Below, in pieces: positions 25,531-34,152 of a stretch of 49,729 bases of DNA (position 1 is the first letter of the stretch; each line of letters starts with the position of its first letter). The translations under genes were made by a program, and so were the position numbers. The stretch is from assembly GCF_031581025.1 (NCBI RefSeq), contig NZ_JAVLCA010000017.1. One strand, 5' to 3'. This stretch comes from Salibaculum sp031581025. GTDB lineage: Bacteria; Pseudomonadota; Alphaproteobacteria; Rhodobacterales; Rhodobacteraceae. The notes beneath the pieces were generated by a model that made no database searches, had not been told where the DNA came from, and worked only from the letters and a program-made list of their open reading frames with translations.

Positions 25531-26616
25531 ATGATCGCCCTGGAACGCCGTCCGCAACCCTCGCGCGTCTGGTCATACCTGTCGCCGATCCTGGCGGTGA
25601 TCGTCACCATGGTGGCCGGCGGCATCGTCTTTGCCGCGCTTGGCAAACCCCCGGTCGAGGCGATCCGCACGATCTTCTGGGACCCGCTCTTCGGGGATTT
25701 CGCCGACTATTTCCGGCCCCAGCTTCTGGTCAAGGCCGCGCCGCTGATCCTGATCGCCATCGGCCTGTCCTTCGGGTTCCGCGCGGGCATCTGGAACATC
25801 GGTGCCGAGGGCCAGTATATCATGGGCGCGCTTTTCGGGGCGGGCTTCGCGCTGGCCTTCTACCCCTCCGAGGCACGCTGGCTGATCTTTCCGCTGATGG
25901 TCGTGGCGGGCACGCTGGGCGGGCTGCTCTGGGCCATGATCCCGGGCCTGCTGCGCGTGCGCTTCAAGACCAACGAGATCCTGGTCTCGCTGATGCTGGT
26001 CTATGTTGCCGATTTCCTGCTGGATGCCATGGCGCTGGGCCTGCTGCGCAACCCCGAAGGCATGGGCTTTCCCGGCAGCCGCAACCTGCAGCAATACCCG
26101 GCGGCCCATAACGCCGAGCTGATCGCCAACACCGGCATGCACTGGGGTGTGATCGCTGCCATCTTTGCCGTGGTCACCGCCTACATCCTGCTGTCGCGCC
26201 ACATCTTCGGCTTCAACGTGCGGCTGGCCGGGCAAAGCCCGCGCGCCGCCGCCTTCGCCGGGGTCAGCGCCAACCGGATGGTGCTGATCTGCCTCGGCCT
26301 GTCCGGCGGGCTGGCCGGAATGGCCGGAATGTTCGAGGTTGCCGGCCCTTCGGGACAGGTCATGTCCAGTTTCAACGTGGGCTACGGATTCACCGCGATC
26401 ATCGTGGCCTTCTTGGGGCGGCTGCACCCGATTGGCATCCTGCTGGCGGGGCTGCTCATGGCGCTGACCTACGTCGGCGGCGAACTGGCGCAGATGAACC
26501 TGCAACTGCCCCGCTCGGCGATCCAGCTGTTCCAAGGGATGCTGCTGTTCTTCCTGCTGGCGGTGGACGTGATGACGAACTTCCGGATCCGGTTCGGCCG
26601 GCGTGAGGTGGCGTGA
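25531..26616 (+). CDS. BMP-type ABC transporter permease 1
   Basis: This 361-residue membrane protein belongs to the BPD_transp_2 (LivH/RbsC-like) permeases of nucleoside importers. Many hydrophobic segments span the length, beginning at LSPILAVIVTMVAGGIVFAAL (about 17-37). The family's GAEGQYIMGALFGAGFAL and the cytoplasmic coupling region (GQSPRAAAFAGVS, about 230-242) are visible. It starts 24 bases after the ATPase and ends in an ATG overlap with permease 2. The two permeases likely form a heterodimer in the inner membrane. Confidence 0.9.
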   Translation: MIALERRPQPSRVWSYLSPILAVIVTMVAGGIVFAALGKPPVEAIRTIFWDPLFGDFADYFRPQLLVKAAPLILIAIGLSFGFRAGIWNIGAEGQYIMGALFGAGFALAFYPSEARWLIFPLMVVAGTLGGLLWAMIPGLLRVRFKTNEILVSLMLVYVADFLLDAMALGLLRNPEGMGFPGSRNLQQYPAAHNAELIANTGMHWGVIAAIFAVVTAYILLSRHIFGFNVRLAGQSPRAAAFAGVSANRMVLICLGLSGGLAGMAGMFEVAGPSGQVMSSFNVGYGFTAIIVAFLGRLHPIGILLAGLLMALTYVGGELAQMNLQLPRSAIQLFQGMLLFFLLAVDVMTNFRIRFGRREVA

Positions 26617-27530
26617 TGGACCTGTCCTCGATCAACCCGCTGCTGCTGCTGGCCTCGCTCATGGTGGCCTCGACCCCGATCCTGCTGGCGGCCCTCGGCG
26701 AACTGGTGGCGGAACGCGCGGGCGTTCTGAACCTCGGGGTCGAGGGCATGATGATCACCGGCGCGGCCTGCGGCATCATCTTTTCGAGCCTGACCGGCAT
26801 CGTCTGGCTGGGTTTTGCGGGTGCCGCCCTGGGCGGGCTGCTGCTATCTTTCGTCTTTGCGGTGCTCACGCAGCTTCTGCTGTCCAACCATGTGGCGACG
26901 GGGCTGGCGCTGACGCTCTTCGGTCTGGGCCTCTCGGCCCTGCTGGGTCAGGGCTTTGCCGAGGCGCGCCCGCCCGCCTTTCCCAAGCTGGAGATTCCGC
27001 TGCTGTCGGACCTGCCGGTGCTGGGCCAGATCGCCTTTCGGCATGACGGCGTGGTCTATCTGGGGCTGGGGCTGGTGCTGGCGGTCTGGTATTTCCTGAC
27101 CCGCACCCGCGCCGGGTTGGTGCTGCGCGCGGTGGGCGAGAATCACGACGCCGCCCATGCGCTTGGCTATCCGGTGGTGTTGATCCGCTTTGGCGCGATC
27201 ATGTTCGGCGGGGCCTGTGCGGGCCTTGGCGGCGCCTATATCAGCCTGGTCCGCGTGCCCCAATGGACCGAAGGCATGACCGCCGGCGCCGGCTGGATCG
27301 CCCTGGCCATCGTCGTCTTCGCGGGCTGGAAGCCGGGGCGGCTTTTGCTGGGCGCCTATCTTTTCGGCGGTGTGACCGTTCTGCAGCTCAACCTGCAGGC
27401 GGCGGGGCTGGCGATCCCCGTCGAGTACCTGTCCATGTCGCCTTACGTTGCCACGATCATCGTCCTTGTCGTATTGGCGGCGGGACGCAAGCCCGGTTCG
27501 CTGGGCCAGACCTTCCATGCCTCGCGCTGA
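26616..27530 (+). CDS. BMP-type ABC transporter permease 2
   Basis: The second permease is 304 residues and of the same BPD_transp_2 family. It shows LLASLMVASTPILLAALGELVAER at the start and the conserved GVLNLGVEGMMITGA. The coupling-loop region VGENHDAAHALGYPV is at about 177-191, and later helices run to VATIIVLVVLAAGRKPGSLG. The ATG at 26616 lies within the stop of permease 1; a GTG three bases earlier is also possible. It pairs with permease 1. Confidence 0.9.
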   Translation: MDLSSINPLLLLASLMVASTPILLAALGELVAERAGVLNLGVEGMMITGAACGIIFSSLTGIVWLGFAGAALGGLLLSFVFAVLTQLLLSNHVATGLALTLFGLGLSALLGQGFAEARPPAFPKLEIPLLSDLPVLGQIAFRHDGVVYLGLGLVLAVWYFLTRTRAGLVLRAVGENHDAAHALGYPVVLIRFGAIMFGGACAGLGGAYISLVRVPQWTEGMTAGAGWIALAIVVFAGWKPGRLLLGAYLFGGVTVLQLNLQAAGLAIPVEYLSMSPYVATIIVLVVLAAGRKPGSLGQTFHASR

Positions 27531-27581
27531 GGCCAAACACGAAACCGGGGCGGCTGCCGTCCCACCAACCGGGAGAGACAC

Positions 27582-28667
27582 ATGAAACGCAGAACGCTAC
27601 TGAAAACCGGCGCGACCGCCGCTTTTGCCGCCGCCCTGGGCGCGCCGCTGCGCGCACAGGACACGCCCATGAAGGTTGGCTTCGTCTATGTCGGGCCGGT
27701 CAACGATGGCGGCTGGACCCAGCACCACCATCATTCCGCCGAAGAGATGGTCGAACACTTCGGTGACCAGGTCGAACTGGTCTACCAGGAAAGCGTGCCG
27801 GAAGGGCCCGACGCCGAACGGGTGCTGACCCAGATGTGCCTGCAGGGCTGCAAGCTCATCTTCACCACCTCCTTCGGCTTCATGGACCCGACGATCAATG
27901 TCGCGGCCCAATTCCCGGACGTGATGTTCGAACACGCGACGGGCTACAAGACGGCCGAGAATGTCAGCGTCTATTCCGCCCGCTTCTACGAGGGGCGCGC
28001 CGTGCAGGGGTATCTTGCCGGCAACATGACCCGGTCGAACAGGGTCGGCTACATCGCCTCGGTGCCGATCCCGGAAGTGGTGCGCGGCATCAATGCCGCC
28101 TTCATCCACGCCCGCGAGGTCAACCCGGACGTGGAGTTCAAGATCATCTGGATCTTCGAGTGGCTCAACCCCTCGAAAGAGGCCGACGCGGCCCAGGCCC
28201 TGATCGAGCAGGGCTGCGACGTGGTGCTGCAGCACACGGATTCCACCGCACCGCAGGCCGCTGCGCAGGAAGCCGGAGATGTCTACACCTTCGGGCAGGC
28301 GTCGGACATGGCCGAATTCGCGCCCAAGCCGCGAATTTCCTCGATCATCGACAACTGGACGCCCTACTACATCGACCGCGTCCAGGCGGTCATGGACGGC
28401 ACCTGGGAAAGCGTGAACACCTGGCACGGTATCGGCGAGGGCATGGTCGGCATCGGCGAGATCTCCTCTGCCGTGCCCGATGACATCAAGGCCGGAGCCG
28501 AGGCGCTGCGCGACCGCATCGCGGCGGGCGAATATCATCCCTTTACCGGCCCGCTGAGCAAGCAGGACGGCACCCAGTTCCTGGCAGAGGGCGAGGTCGC
28601 CGACGATGGCCTGCTGGTCGGCATGAACTTCTACGTCGAGGGCCTCGAGGGCGAAATCCCCTCCTGA
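27582..28667 (+). CDS. BMP-family ABC transporter substrate-binding protein
   Basis: This periplasmic binding protein has 361 residues. The N-terminus reads MKRRTLLKTGATAAFAAAL, then a cleavage site near LRAQ (about 23-26); the RR followed by LLK suggests Tat or Sec export. The mature part begins KVGFVYVGPVNDGGWTQ, a hallmark of BMP/Med proteins that bind nucleosides, and continues with FTTSFGFMDPTINVAAQFPD and VGYIASVPIPEVVRGINAF-like elements. A 51-base gap from permease 2 contains GGGAGAG, a good ribosome binding site. A strong hairpin follows the stop at 28690-28712, so the gene ends the purine operon. Confidence 0.92.
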   Translation: MKRRTLLKTGATAAFAAALGAPLRAQDTPMKVGFVYVGPVNDGGWTQHHHHSAEEMVEHFGDQVELVYQESVPEGPDAERVLTQMCLQGCKLIFTTSFGFMDPTINVAAQFPDVMFEHATGYKTAENVSVYSARFYEGRAVQGYLAGNMTRSNRVGYIASVPIPEVVRGINAAFIHAREVNPDVEFKIIWIFEWLNPSKEADAAQALIEQGCDVVLQHTDSTAPQAAAQEAGDVYTFGQASDMAEFAPKPRISSIIDNWTPYYIDRVQAVMDGTWESVNTWHGIGEGMVGIGEISSAVPDDIKAGAEALRDRIAAGEYHPFTGPLSKQDGTQFLAEGEVADDGLLVGMNFYVEGLEGEIPS

Positions 28668-28689
28668 TCTCCGGCCCGCATCGAGAAAC

Positions 28690-28712
28690 GGCCCGCCCTT
28701 GTCGGGCGGGCC
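28690..28712 (+). terminator. GC-rich hairpin after the purine operon
   Basis: A perfect 9-bp stem (GGCCCGCCC pairing with GGGCGGGCC) with a 5-base loop lies 22 bases after the binding-protein stop. There is no clear T-tract, so it may be a weak terminator or an RNA-stabilising end. Confidence 0.6.
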
Positions 28713-28814
28713 TCAGCGCAGGCCGCGCAACTGCGACGTAACGCGACGCGCCCTGCGATACCATCCGTTTTCTTGTTGAAGGGTCCGGCCGGCCGGGGGC
28801 GGTCGCCGCGGCGG

Positions 28815-29147
28815 TCAGGCCGCGCGGGCTGCTTCCTCAAGGACTTCAGCGGCGTGGCGACGCTCGCTTTCTTCGCGCGACAGCGCGACCGAGGTGCGCA
28901 CACCCTTGCCGACGAAATCCATCAGGCCGGTTACAACGCGTTCGTTCGGGTCGATCCCGGCGCAGGACAGGACTTCGCGCCCGTCGCGAGAGCGGGCCCA
29001 GCGGGCGATCTGGTCTGGGCCGTTGCCGTATTTCTTGTCATCGGCGATGGCGTCATCGAGCGCAGCCAGGACCACAGCCGCAAACAGTTTGCGGGCGCGG
29101 TTGCCTTGCTCGTTGTTGAACGCGGTGCCGTCGACGAGATCTCGCAT
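28815..29147 (-). CDS. Conserved small alphaproteobacterial protein (DUF6280-like)
   Basis: This 110-residue protein starts MRDLVDGTAFNNEQGNRARK and has KKYGNGPDQIARWARSRDG and VLSCAGIDPNERVV in the middle. It looks like a small protein widely conserved in Rhodobacteraceae that I recall as DUF6280. No function is known. It lacks a signal peptide and membrane segments and is helix-rich with many charges. It is divergent from efp, with about 220 bases between them. Confidence 0.7.
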   Translation of the reverse strand: MRDLVDGTAFNNEQGNRARKLFAAVVLAALDDAIADDKKYGNGPDQIARWARSRDGREVLSCAGIDPNERVVTGLMDFVGKGVRTSVALSREESERRHAAEVLEEAARAA

Positions 29148-29235
29148 ATCGGGTCCTTCGGTTTAAGGCTTGTGTCTGGCGTGAGGGGCAATATGCCTGT
29201 TCACGAATGATTCGGGTGGGCTCATTTGGAATGCC

Positions 29236-29258
29236 AGGTATGCACCGCGTGCATGCCT
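29236..29258. promoter_or_regulatory. Hairpin-forming palindrome ahead of efp
   Basis: ATGCAC-CGC-GTGCAT forms a 6-bp core stem, extended to 10 bp with one wobble pair. It lies about 110 bases ahead of efp in the 220-base gap with the divergent small gene. It may be an operator or an RNA element; nothing else is recognisable in the gap. Confidence 0.4.
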
Positions 29259-29366
29259 TGGCGGGGTCAGCAACAGTATCTGTCGGGTTGTCCTGCCACG
29301 ATACGCGAGATATAGGCTTAGCCAAATACCGATCAACCATGCGATTCAGTCTGGACACACTTCGAC

Positions 29367-29930
29367 ATGCCAAAGATCAACGGTAACGAGATTCGGCCCG
29401 GCAACGTACTGGAACACGCTGGCGGCCTCTGGGTCGCGGTGAAGGTCGACCACGTCAAGCCCGGCAAGGGTGGCGCCTTCGCGCAGGTCGAGATGAAGAA
29501 CCTGCGCAACAATTCCAAGCTGAACGAACGGTTCCGCTCGGCCGACAAGATCGAGCGTGTGCGGCTGGAACAGCGCGACCAGCAGTTCCTGTACGAAAAT
29601 GACGGGATGCTGGTCTTCATGGACACCGAGACTTTCGACCAGATCGAGCTTCCGGCCGACCTGCTTGGCGAACGCCGCCCCTTCCTGCAGGACGGCATGA
29701 CCGTGGTCATCGAGTATTACGATACCGAGGCGCTGAACGTGACCCTGCCGCAAAAGGTCACCTGCAAGGTCTTGGAAACCGAGCCGGTGGTGAAGGGGCA
29801 GACCGCGGCCAACAGCTTCAAGCCCGCGGTGCTGGACAACGGCGTGCGCGTCATGGTGCCGCCCTTCGTGGGCCAGGACGAAGACATCATCGTCAACACC
29901 GAGAGCATGGACTACGCCGAACGCGCCTGA
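29367..29930 (+). CDS. efp: Elongation factor P
   Basis: EF-P rescues ribosomes stalled on polyproline. The 187-residue length is standard. The N-terminal KOW-like domain carries the loop HVKPGKGGAF (29-38) with Lys34, the residue modified by EpmA-type enzymes in some bacteria. The middle OB domain includes YENDGMLVFMDTETFDQI. The C-terminal domain has LPQKVTCKVLETEP, then DNGVRVMVPPFVGQDEDIIV with the family ending. No epm genes are seen nearby. Confidence 0.96.
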   Translation: MPKINGNEIRPGNVLEHAGGLWVAVKVDHVKPGKGGAFAQVEMKNLRNNSKLNERFRSADKIERVRLEQRDQQFLYENDGMLVFMDTETFDQIELPADLLGERRPFLQDGMTVVIEYYDTEALNVTLPQKVTCKVLETEPVVKGQTAANSFKPAVLDNGVRVMVPPFVGQDEDIIVNTESMDYAERA

Positions 29931-29945
29931 TCGGCCACGGATCGC

Positions 29946-30749
29946 CTAGGCGCCCAGCCGCGCCAGGCGGTCTTCGATCATGCCCATGTAGCCCGACCCG
30001 AACAGCCGCAGATGCACCAGCGCCGGCCAGAGCTGGTAGACCGCGCGGCGTGTATCCCAGTCCGCTTCCGGGTGGCCATAGGCCTCGTAAAAGGCGGCAT
30101 GCGGCCTGCCGAACAGCTCCAGCATGGCAAGGTCCACCTCCGGATCGCCGTAATAGCTGGCCGGATCGATCAGGTAGGCGGCCCCGGATGTGAAAAGCGC
30201 ATTGCCCGTCCAGAGGTCGTCGTGCAGCAGCGCGGCCGGCGGCGCACCGGGGATCAACTCGGGCAGGCGGTGCGCCAGCGTCTCGAGCCTGCGGACCAGC
30301 CCCGCCGGCAAGGCGTCGCGCCCGGCCAGAAGGCGGTTCTCGGCCCAGAACGCTATCCAGTCCGTGCCGCGCGTGTTCGGGATGGCCACCTCGTTGAAGG
30401 CATAGTCGACCGACCAGCCGTAGTGCGGCGCGGTCGCCGCGTGCATCCTGGCCAGACCCGCCCCCAGCGCGCGCCAGCTTTCGGCCCCGGGGCGGGCCTC
30501 GGGCAGATGGTCCAGCACCATCAGCGACTTTTCCGCGGCGCGCACAGAGGGCACTGGCGCACCGGCCTCGGCCATGGCCTCCAGCATCCGCGCCTCGCGG
30601 ATCACCAGCGGGCCGGCCTTGACGACCACCCGGCGCCCATCGGCCAGGTGCGCGGCCCAGACCTCGGACAGGTCGCCGCCCTGCAAACGGTGCAACCCGG
30701 CGGGTGGCGCCCCGAAGAGCCGCGCAATCGCGGTCCTTACGGGGTCCAT
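29946..30749 (-). CDS. Fructosamine kinase family protein
   Basis: This 267-residue protein belongs to the fructosamine/ketosamine kinase family (phosphotransferase fold), which phosphorylates sugar adducts on proteins to promote their removal. The nucleotide part is seen in RRVVVKAG (about 38-45). The catalytic loop LLHDDLWTGNAL has the HxDLxxxN pattern (His, Asp, Asn), followed by YLIDPASYYGDPEVDLAM with the metal-binding Asp. Substrate cannot be read from the sequence. It overlaps the end of the ygfZ gene by 13 bases, so the two are co-transcribed. Confidence 0.88.
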   Translation of the reverse strand: MDPVRTAIARLFGAPPAGLHRLQGGDLSEVWAAHLADGRRVVVKAGPLVIREARMLEAMAEAGAPVPSVRAAEKSLMVLDHLPEARPGAESWRALGAGLARMHAATAPHYGWSVDYAFNEVAIPNTRGTDWIAFWAENRLLAGRDALPAGLVRRLETLAHRLPELIPGAPPAALLHDDLWTGNALFTSGAAYLIDPASYYGDPEVDLAMLELFGRPHAAFYEAYGHPEADWDTRRAVYQLWPALVHLRLFGSGYMGMIEDRLARLGA

Positions 30750-31474
30750 GTCACGGTGGCGTCCCCCGCCTGCATCGGCTCCTTGACCCGGTCGAAGCGC
30801 AGGTAGGCCAGCGCCTTGCCGCCGGCTTGGGTGTAGAGCGTGCCCGCCGGTTTCTCGCCCGCCATGAGCGGCGTGCCGAGCGGGGCCACGCCCTCGATCC
30901 GGACCTGTACGAGGCCCTTGCGCAACTCGGTCTTGTGCTTCATCCGCGCCGTGACTTCCTGCCCGACATAGCAGCCTTTCCTGAAATCGACGCCTGACAA
31001 CCTGTCCAGGCCGACCTCCAGCGGGAAGCTGTCCGAACTCATCTCGATGCCCAGTTCGGGGATCACGTGTTCGACGCGCAGCGCGTCCCAGTCGATCTCT
31101 TCCGACAGGTCCGTCTCGTCGATCAGGCGCCAGCCCATGCCCGGATGGCGCGGGTCGGGCAGGGCGCCCTCGGGCGCGGGCCCGACCCCGCGTGAGACCA
31201 CCAGACCGGTCTCGGCGATCTCGACCGCCGAGCGCAGCTTGTACATGGACAGCCGCTGGAACAGGGCCGCCGCCTGGTCCGAGGCCACGTCCAGCAGGAT
31301 CGCGTCGCCTTCCGCTTGCAGGAAGAAATCCACGATCAGCTTGCCCTGCGGCGTCAGCAACGCGGTATAGACGAGGCCCTCGGAGAGGCGGTCGATGTCA
31401 TTGGTGACAAGGCCCTGCAGAAAGCCGACCCTGTCATCCCCGGTGATGCGAAGAATTGTGCGCTGATCTGTCAT
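30737..31474 (-). CDS. ygfZ: YgfZ/GcvT folate-binding protein
   Basis: YgfZ supports repair or assembly of some iron-sulfur proteins with tetrahydrofolate. The 245-residue protein shows the family signature KGCYVGQEVTAR (about 164-175), with the functional Cys. The GcvT-like N-terminal part reads VGFLQGLVTNDI and LLTPQGKLIVDFF. It starts just left of the MsbA-like gene (9 bases apart), on the same strand, and overlaps the fructosamine-kinase-like gene. No iron-sulfur genes are adjacent. Confidence 0.92.
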   Translation of the reverse strand: MTDQRTILRITGDDRVGFLQGLVTNDIDRLSEGLVYTALLTPQGKLIVDFFLQAEGDAILLDVASDQAAALFQRLSMYKLRSAVEIAETGLVVSRGVGPAPEGALPDPRHPGMGWRLIDETDLSEEIDWDALRVEHVIPELGIEMSSDSFPLEVGLDRLSGVDFRKGCYVGQEVTARMKHKTELRKGLVQVRIEGVAPLGTPLMAGEKPAGTLYTQAGGKALAYLRFDRVKEPMQAGDATVTWTP

Positions 31475-31483
31475 GGGCCCTAT

Positions 31484-33334
31484 CTAGGACGGATTACTGC
31501 CGCCGAAAAGGCGCGCCATCAGCCCCCGCGCGGCGCGGGCCGGCGCCTTGGCCTGGCGCGCCCGCAGCCGGGGCGCTGCGGCATCCACCACCTGGCGGCC
31601 CTCCTTGAACTGCAGCCGATAGAGATCGGCATAATGTCCCCCGCGCGCTAGCAGCGCGTCGTGCGTACCCTCGTCCACCACGCGGCCCTTGTCCATCACC
31701 AGGATCTTTTTGGCATTGCGCACCGTCGAGAGGCGATGGGCGATGACAAGCGTCGTGCGCCCTTCGGCCAGCCGGTCCAGCGCGGCCTGCACCACCGCCT
31801 CGGACTTGGTGTCCAGAGCCGAGGTCGCCTCGTCCAGCAGCAGGATCGGCGTGTCGCGCAGCAGGGCGCGGGCGATGGCGACGCGCTGGCGCTGTCCGCC
31901 CGACAGGTTCGATCCGCGCGGGCCCACGGGCGTGTCCAGGCCATCGCTCAGTTTGGGCAGAAAGTCCGAGACATGGGCGGCGTCGAGGACATGTTGCAGG
32001 TGTGCCGCATCGACGTCCTCGCGGCCTAGCAGGATGTTGTCGCGCAGGCTTTCGTCAAAGAGCGCGGCATCCTGCGCCACCGTCGACACCAGGCTGCGCA
32101 ATTCCTCCACCGCCATGGCATTCACCGGGGTTTCGTCCAGCGTCACCCGGCCCTGGCCGGGATCGACAAGCCGGGTGAGCACGTTGAAGACCGTGCTTTT
32201 GCCCGCGCCCGAGGCCCCGACCAGCGCCGTGGTCTTGCCCGCCTCGGCGGTGAAGCTGGCCCCCGTGAGCACCGGCAGATCGCCATAGGCCAGGTGGACC
32301 TCCTCGAAGCGGATCTCGGGTGCGGCCGGGGGCGGGCTGGCAGGGGCGGCGGGCGAGACAAGGGTGGGGCGGATGTCGAACAACTCGCGGATGCGCTCGA
32401 CCGCCGCCGACGCCGCCTGCCACAGCCCCGACAGGTTGCCCAGCCGCCGCAGCGGGTCGAAGGCCAGGGCCATGGCGGTGAAGAAAGCCATGAAATCGCC
32501 GACCGACTTGTCGCCCTCCACGATCTCGGAACCGGCGAAGAACAGCACGCAGAAAAAACCGATCCCGGTCATGATGTCGATCAGCCCCGGGATCAGGGCC
32601 TGGCCCAGCGCCGCCTGGGTTTCCGAGGTCACGCGGTCGTCGTTCAGCCGATTGTAGCGGCCCTGCTGATAGCGCTCCAGGCTGTTGAGCTTGATCGGCA
32701 TGATGCCGTGGAAGACCTCGTCGAGCCGGGTCGACATGGAGGCCGAGACCTCGCGCGCTGTGCGGGCCTTGCCGCGCACGTAGCGCTGCGCCATGAGAGA
32801 GGGCGCCACCAGTAGTGGAATGCCCACCAGCGCCACCAGCGTCCATTTCCAGTCGATGTAAAGCGCCACGCCGAAGAGCCAGAACACCGAAACCACGTCG
32901 CGCCCCAGCCCGGTGATGATGCCCGTCCAGACCTGGCCCAGGGCCTGCACATCGCCTTGCACGCGCTCGATCAGGGTGCCCGGTGAATAGGCCTGGTGAA
33001 ACGACATGTCGAGCGCCACCAGGTGGGCCATCAGATCTGTGCGCATCCGGGCCGCGCTGAGTTCGGATATCCGCTTGAGCAGCACCCGGTGCGTCACCGA
33101 AGTCACCGCGCGGGCAAAGAACACCCCCAGGATGATAAGCCCCACGACCCAGAGCGCCCCCATGTCGCCGCCGATGAAGACATTGTCGAACATGGGCTTG
33201 GTCATGTAGCTCATGACCCCGAGGGTGGCGCCTTCGATCATCATGATCACCAATGCGATCGAGATGATCGGCAGGTGCTCGCGCAGGTATCCCTGCCAGA
33301 GCCAGCGCCCCATGGAGTGGCGGCGCGTGCTCAT
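31484..33334 (-). CDS. MsbA-like ABC exporter (fused permease-ATPase)
   Basis: This 616-residue half-transporter has an N-terminal six-helix domain (about 10-320, first helix LPIISIALVIMMIEGATLG) and a C-terminal ATPase. The ATPase shows Walker A GASGAGKST, signature LSGGQRQRVAIARALL, Walker B ILLLDEATSALD and the H-loop VIAHRLSTV. It is closest in layout to MsbA-type lipid flippases; substrate is not certain. The ATG overlaps the stop of the phosphatase-like gene (ATGA), so both are translated together. Confidence 0.9.
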   Translation of the reverse strand: MSTRRHSMGRWLWQGYLREHLPIISIALVIMMIEGATLGVMSYMTKPMFDNVFIGGDMGALWVVGLIILGVFFARAVTSVTHRVLLKRISELSAARMRTDLMAHLVALDMSFHQAYSPGTLIERVQGDVQALGQVWTGIITGLGRDVVSVFWLFGVALYIDWKWTLVALVGIPLLVAPSLMAQRYVRGKARTAREVSASMSTRLDEVFHGIMPIKLNSLERYQQGRYNRLNDDRVTSETQAALGQALIPGLIDIMTGIGFFCVLFFAGSEIVEGDKSVGDFMAFFTAMALAFDPLRRLGNLSGLWQAASAAVERIRELFDIRPTLVSPAAPASPPPAAPEIRFEEVHLAYGDLPVLTGASFTAEAGKTTALVGASGAGKSTVFNVLTRLVDPGQGRVTLDETPVNAMAVEELRSLVSTVAQDAALFDESLRDNILLGREDVDAAHLQHVLDAAHVSDFLPKLSDGLDTPVGPRGSNLSGGQRQRVAIARALLRDTPILLLDEATSALDTKSEAVVQAALDRLAEGRTTLVIAHRLSTVRNAKKILVMDKGRVVDEGTHDALLARGGHYADLYRLQFKEGRQVVDAAAPRLRARQAKAPARAARGLMARLFGGSNPS

Positions 33335-34017
33335 GCCCGGCCCCGATGGGCCGAAAAATTGGCCGTCGTGGTTTCGGGGTCGTAGTCCTGCGCCACCCAG
33401 TCGCGAAAGCCGATGTCCCCCCCGGCGCGGCGCGCGGCGTAATCCTCGATCACCTGGTCCAGCACGCCGGTGGCGGTGCTGCGCAGGTGCAGGTAGCGCC
33501 AGGACAGCATGCGTCGGGCGCCCGCGATCTCGGACCCGTCGCGGATCAGCAGGTAGATCGCGCTGGCCAGTCCGGCCCGGTCGGCACCGGACTTGCAGTG
33601 GATCAACAGCGGTGTCTCCAGGGTCTCCAGCAGGTCGATCAGCTCGAGCAGCGCCGCGCGCGGCGGCGCCCGGCGTGCGTTCAGGCGCAGATCGACAAGG
33701 GTCATCCCCAGGGCGTCGCAGGTCTCGCGCTCGAACAGATAGGGCGAATGTGGCGTCGCACCCCGCAGGTTCAGCACGGTCCGGATGCCGCGCGCGGCCA
33801 TGCGGCGCAGGCGCCCGGGGGCGGGCTGGTTCGATCGGTAGACCCCCGGTGCGACCTCGTCGAGGTTCGTCCAGAGGTGGCGCAGGATGCCGTGGTCAAG
33901 AAACTGATAGTGCCACCACGCGCCACGCCGCGCCGCCGGGGTCGAGATGTCCCGCCCCAGCCGGTTGTGCAGGTCCCGCTCGAAGCGGTGAATCCGTTGG
34001 AACAAACCCGAAACCAT
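33331..34017 (-). CDS. Tyrosine/dual-specificity phosphatase-like protein
   Basis: This 228-residue protein carries the phosphatase P-loop HCKSGADRAG (140-149), with Cys141 and Arg147 as expected catalytic residues; the usual Thr after Arg is Ala. Upstream the general fold is seen in VYRSNQPAPGRLRRMAARGI and VLNLRG. The first 50 residues are basic and aromatic (RGAWWHYQFLDHGILRHLW). ATG 34017 is chosen because homology starts near here; the frame stays open far upstream through the next gene's opposite strand and is not coding there. ATGA overlap with the MsbA-like exporter suggests a role at the envelope, for example lipid dephosphorylation, but that is inference. Confidence 0.85.
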   Translation of the reverse strand: MVSGLFQRIHRFERDLHNRLGRDISTPAARRGAWWHYQFLDHGILRHLWTNLDEVAPGVYRSNQPAPGRLRRMAARGIRTVLNLRGATPHSPYLFERETCDALGMTLVDLRLNARRAPPRAALLELIDLLETLETPLLIHCKSGADRAGLASAIYLLIRDGSEIAGARRMLSWRYLHLRSTATGVLDQVIEDYAARRAGGDIGFRDWVAQDYDPETTTANFSAHRGRA

Positions 34018-34152
34018 GCGTGCGCGGCCTTTCGATGCAGATGGTCCGCGCGGTTTACGCGGAATCGCGGCGGTCGAAAAGGGGCGGCGCCCGATTGACG
34101 CCGCCGCGGTGGCGCGTACCTTGGCGGGATCATAAGCCTTCGGGAGATCCAG

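Noticed and set aside
23716..25557. 613-residue frame antisense to the ABC ATPase
   Set aside because: It lacks motifs and lies fully opposite a protein with complete ABC signatures.
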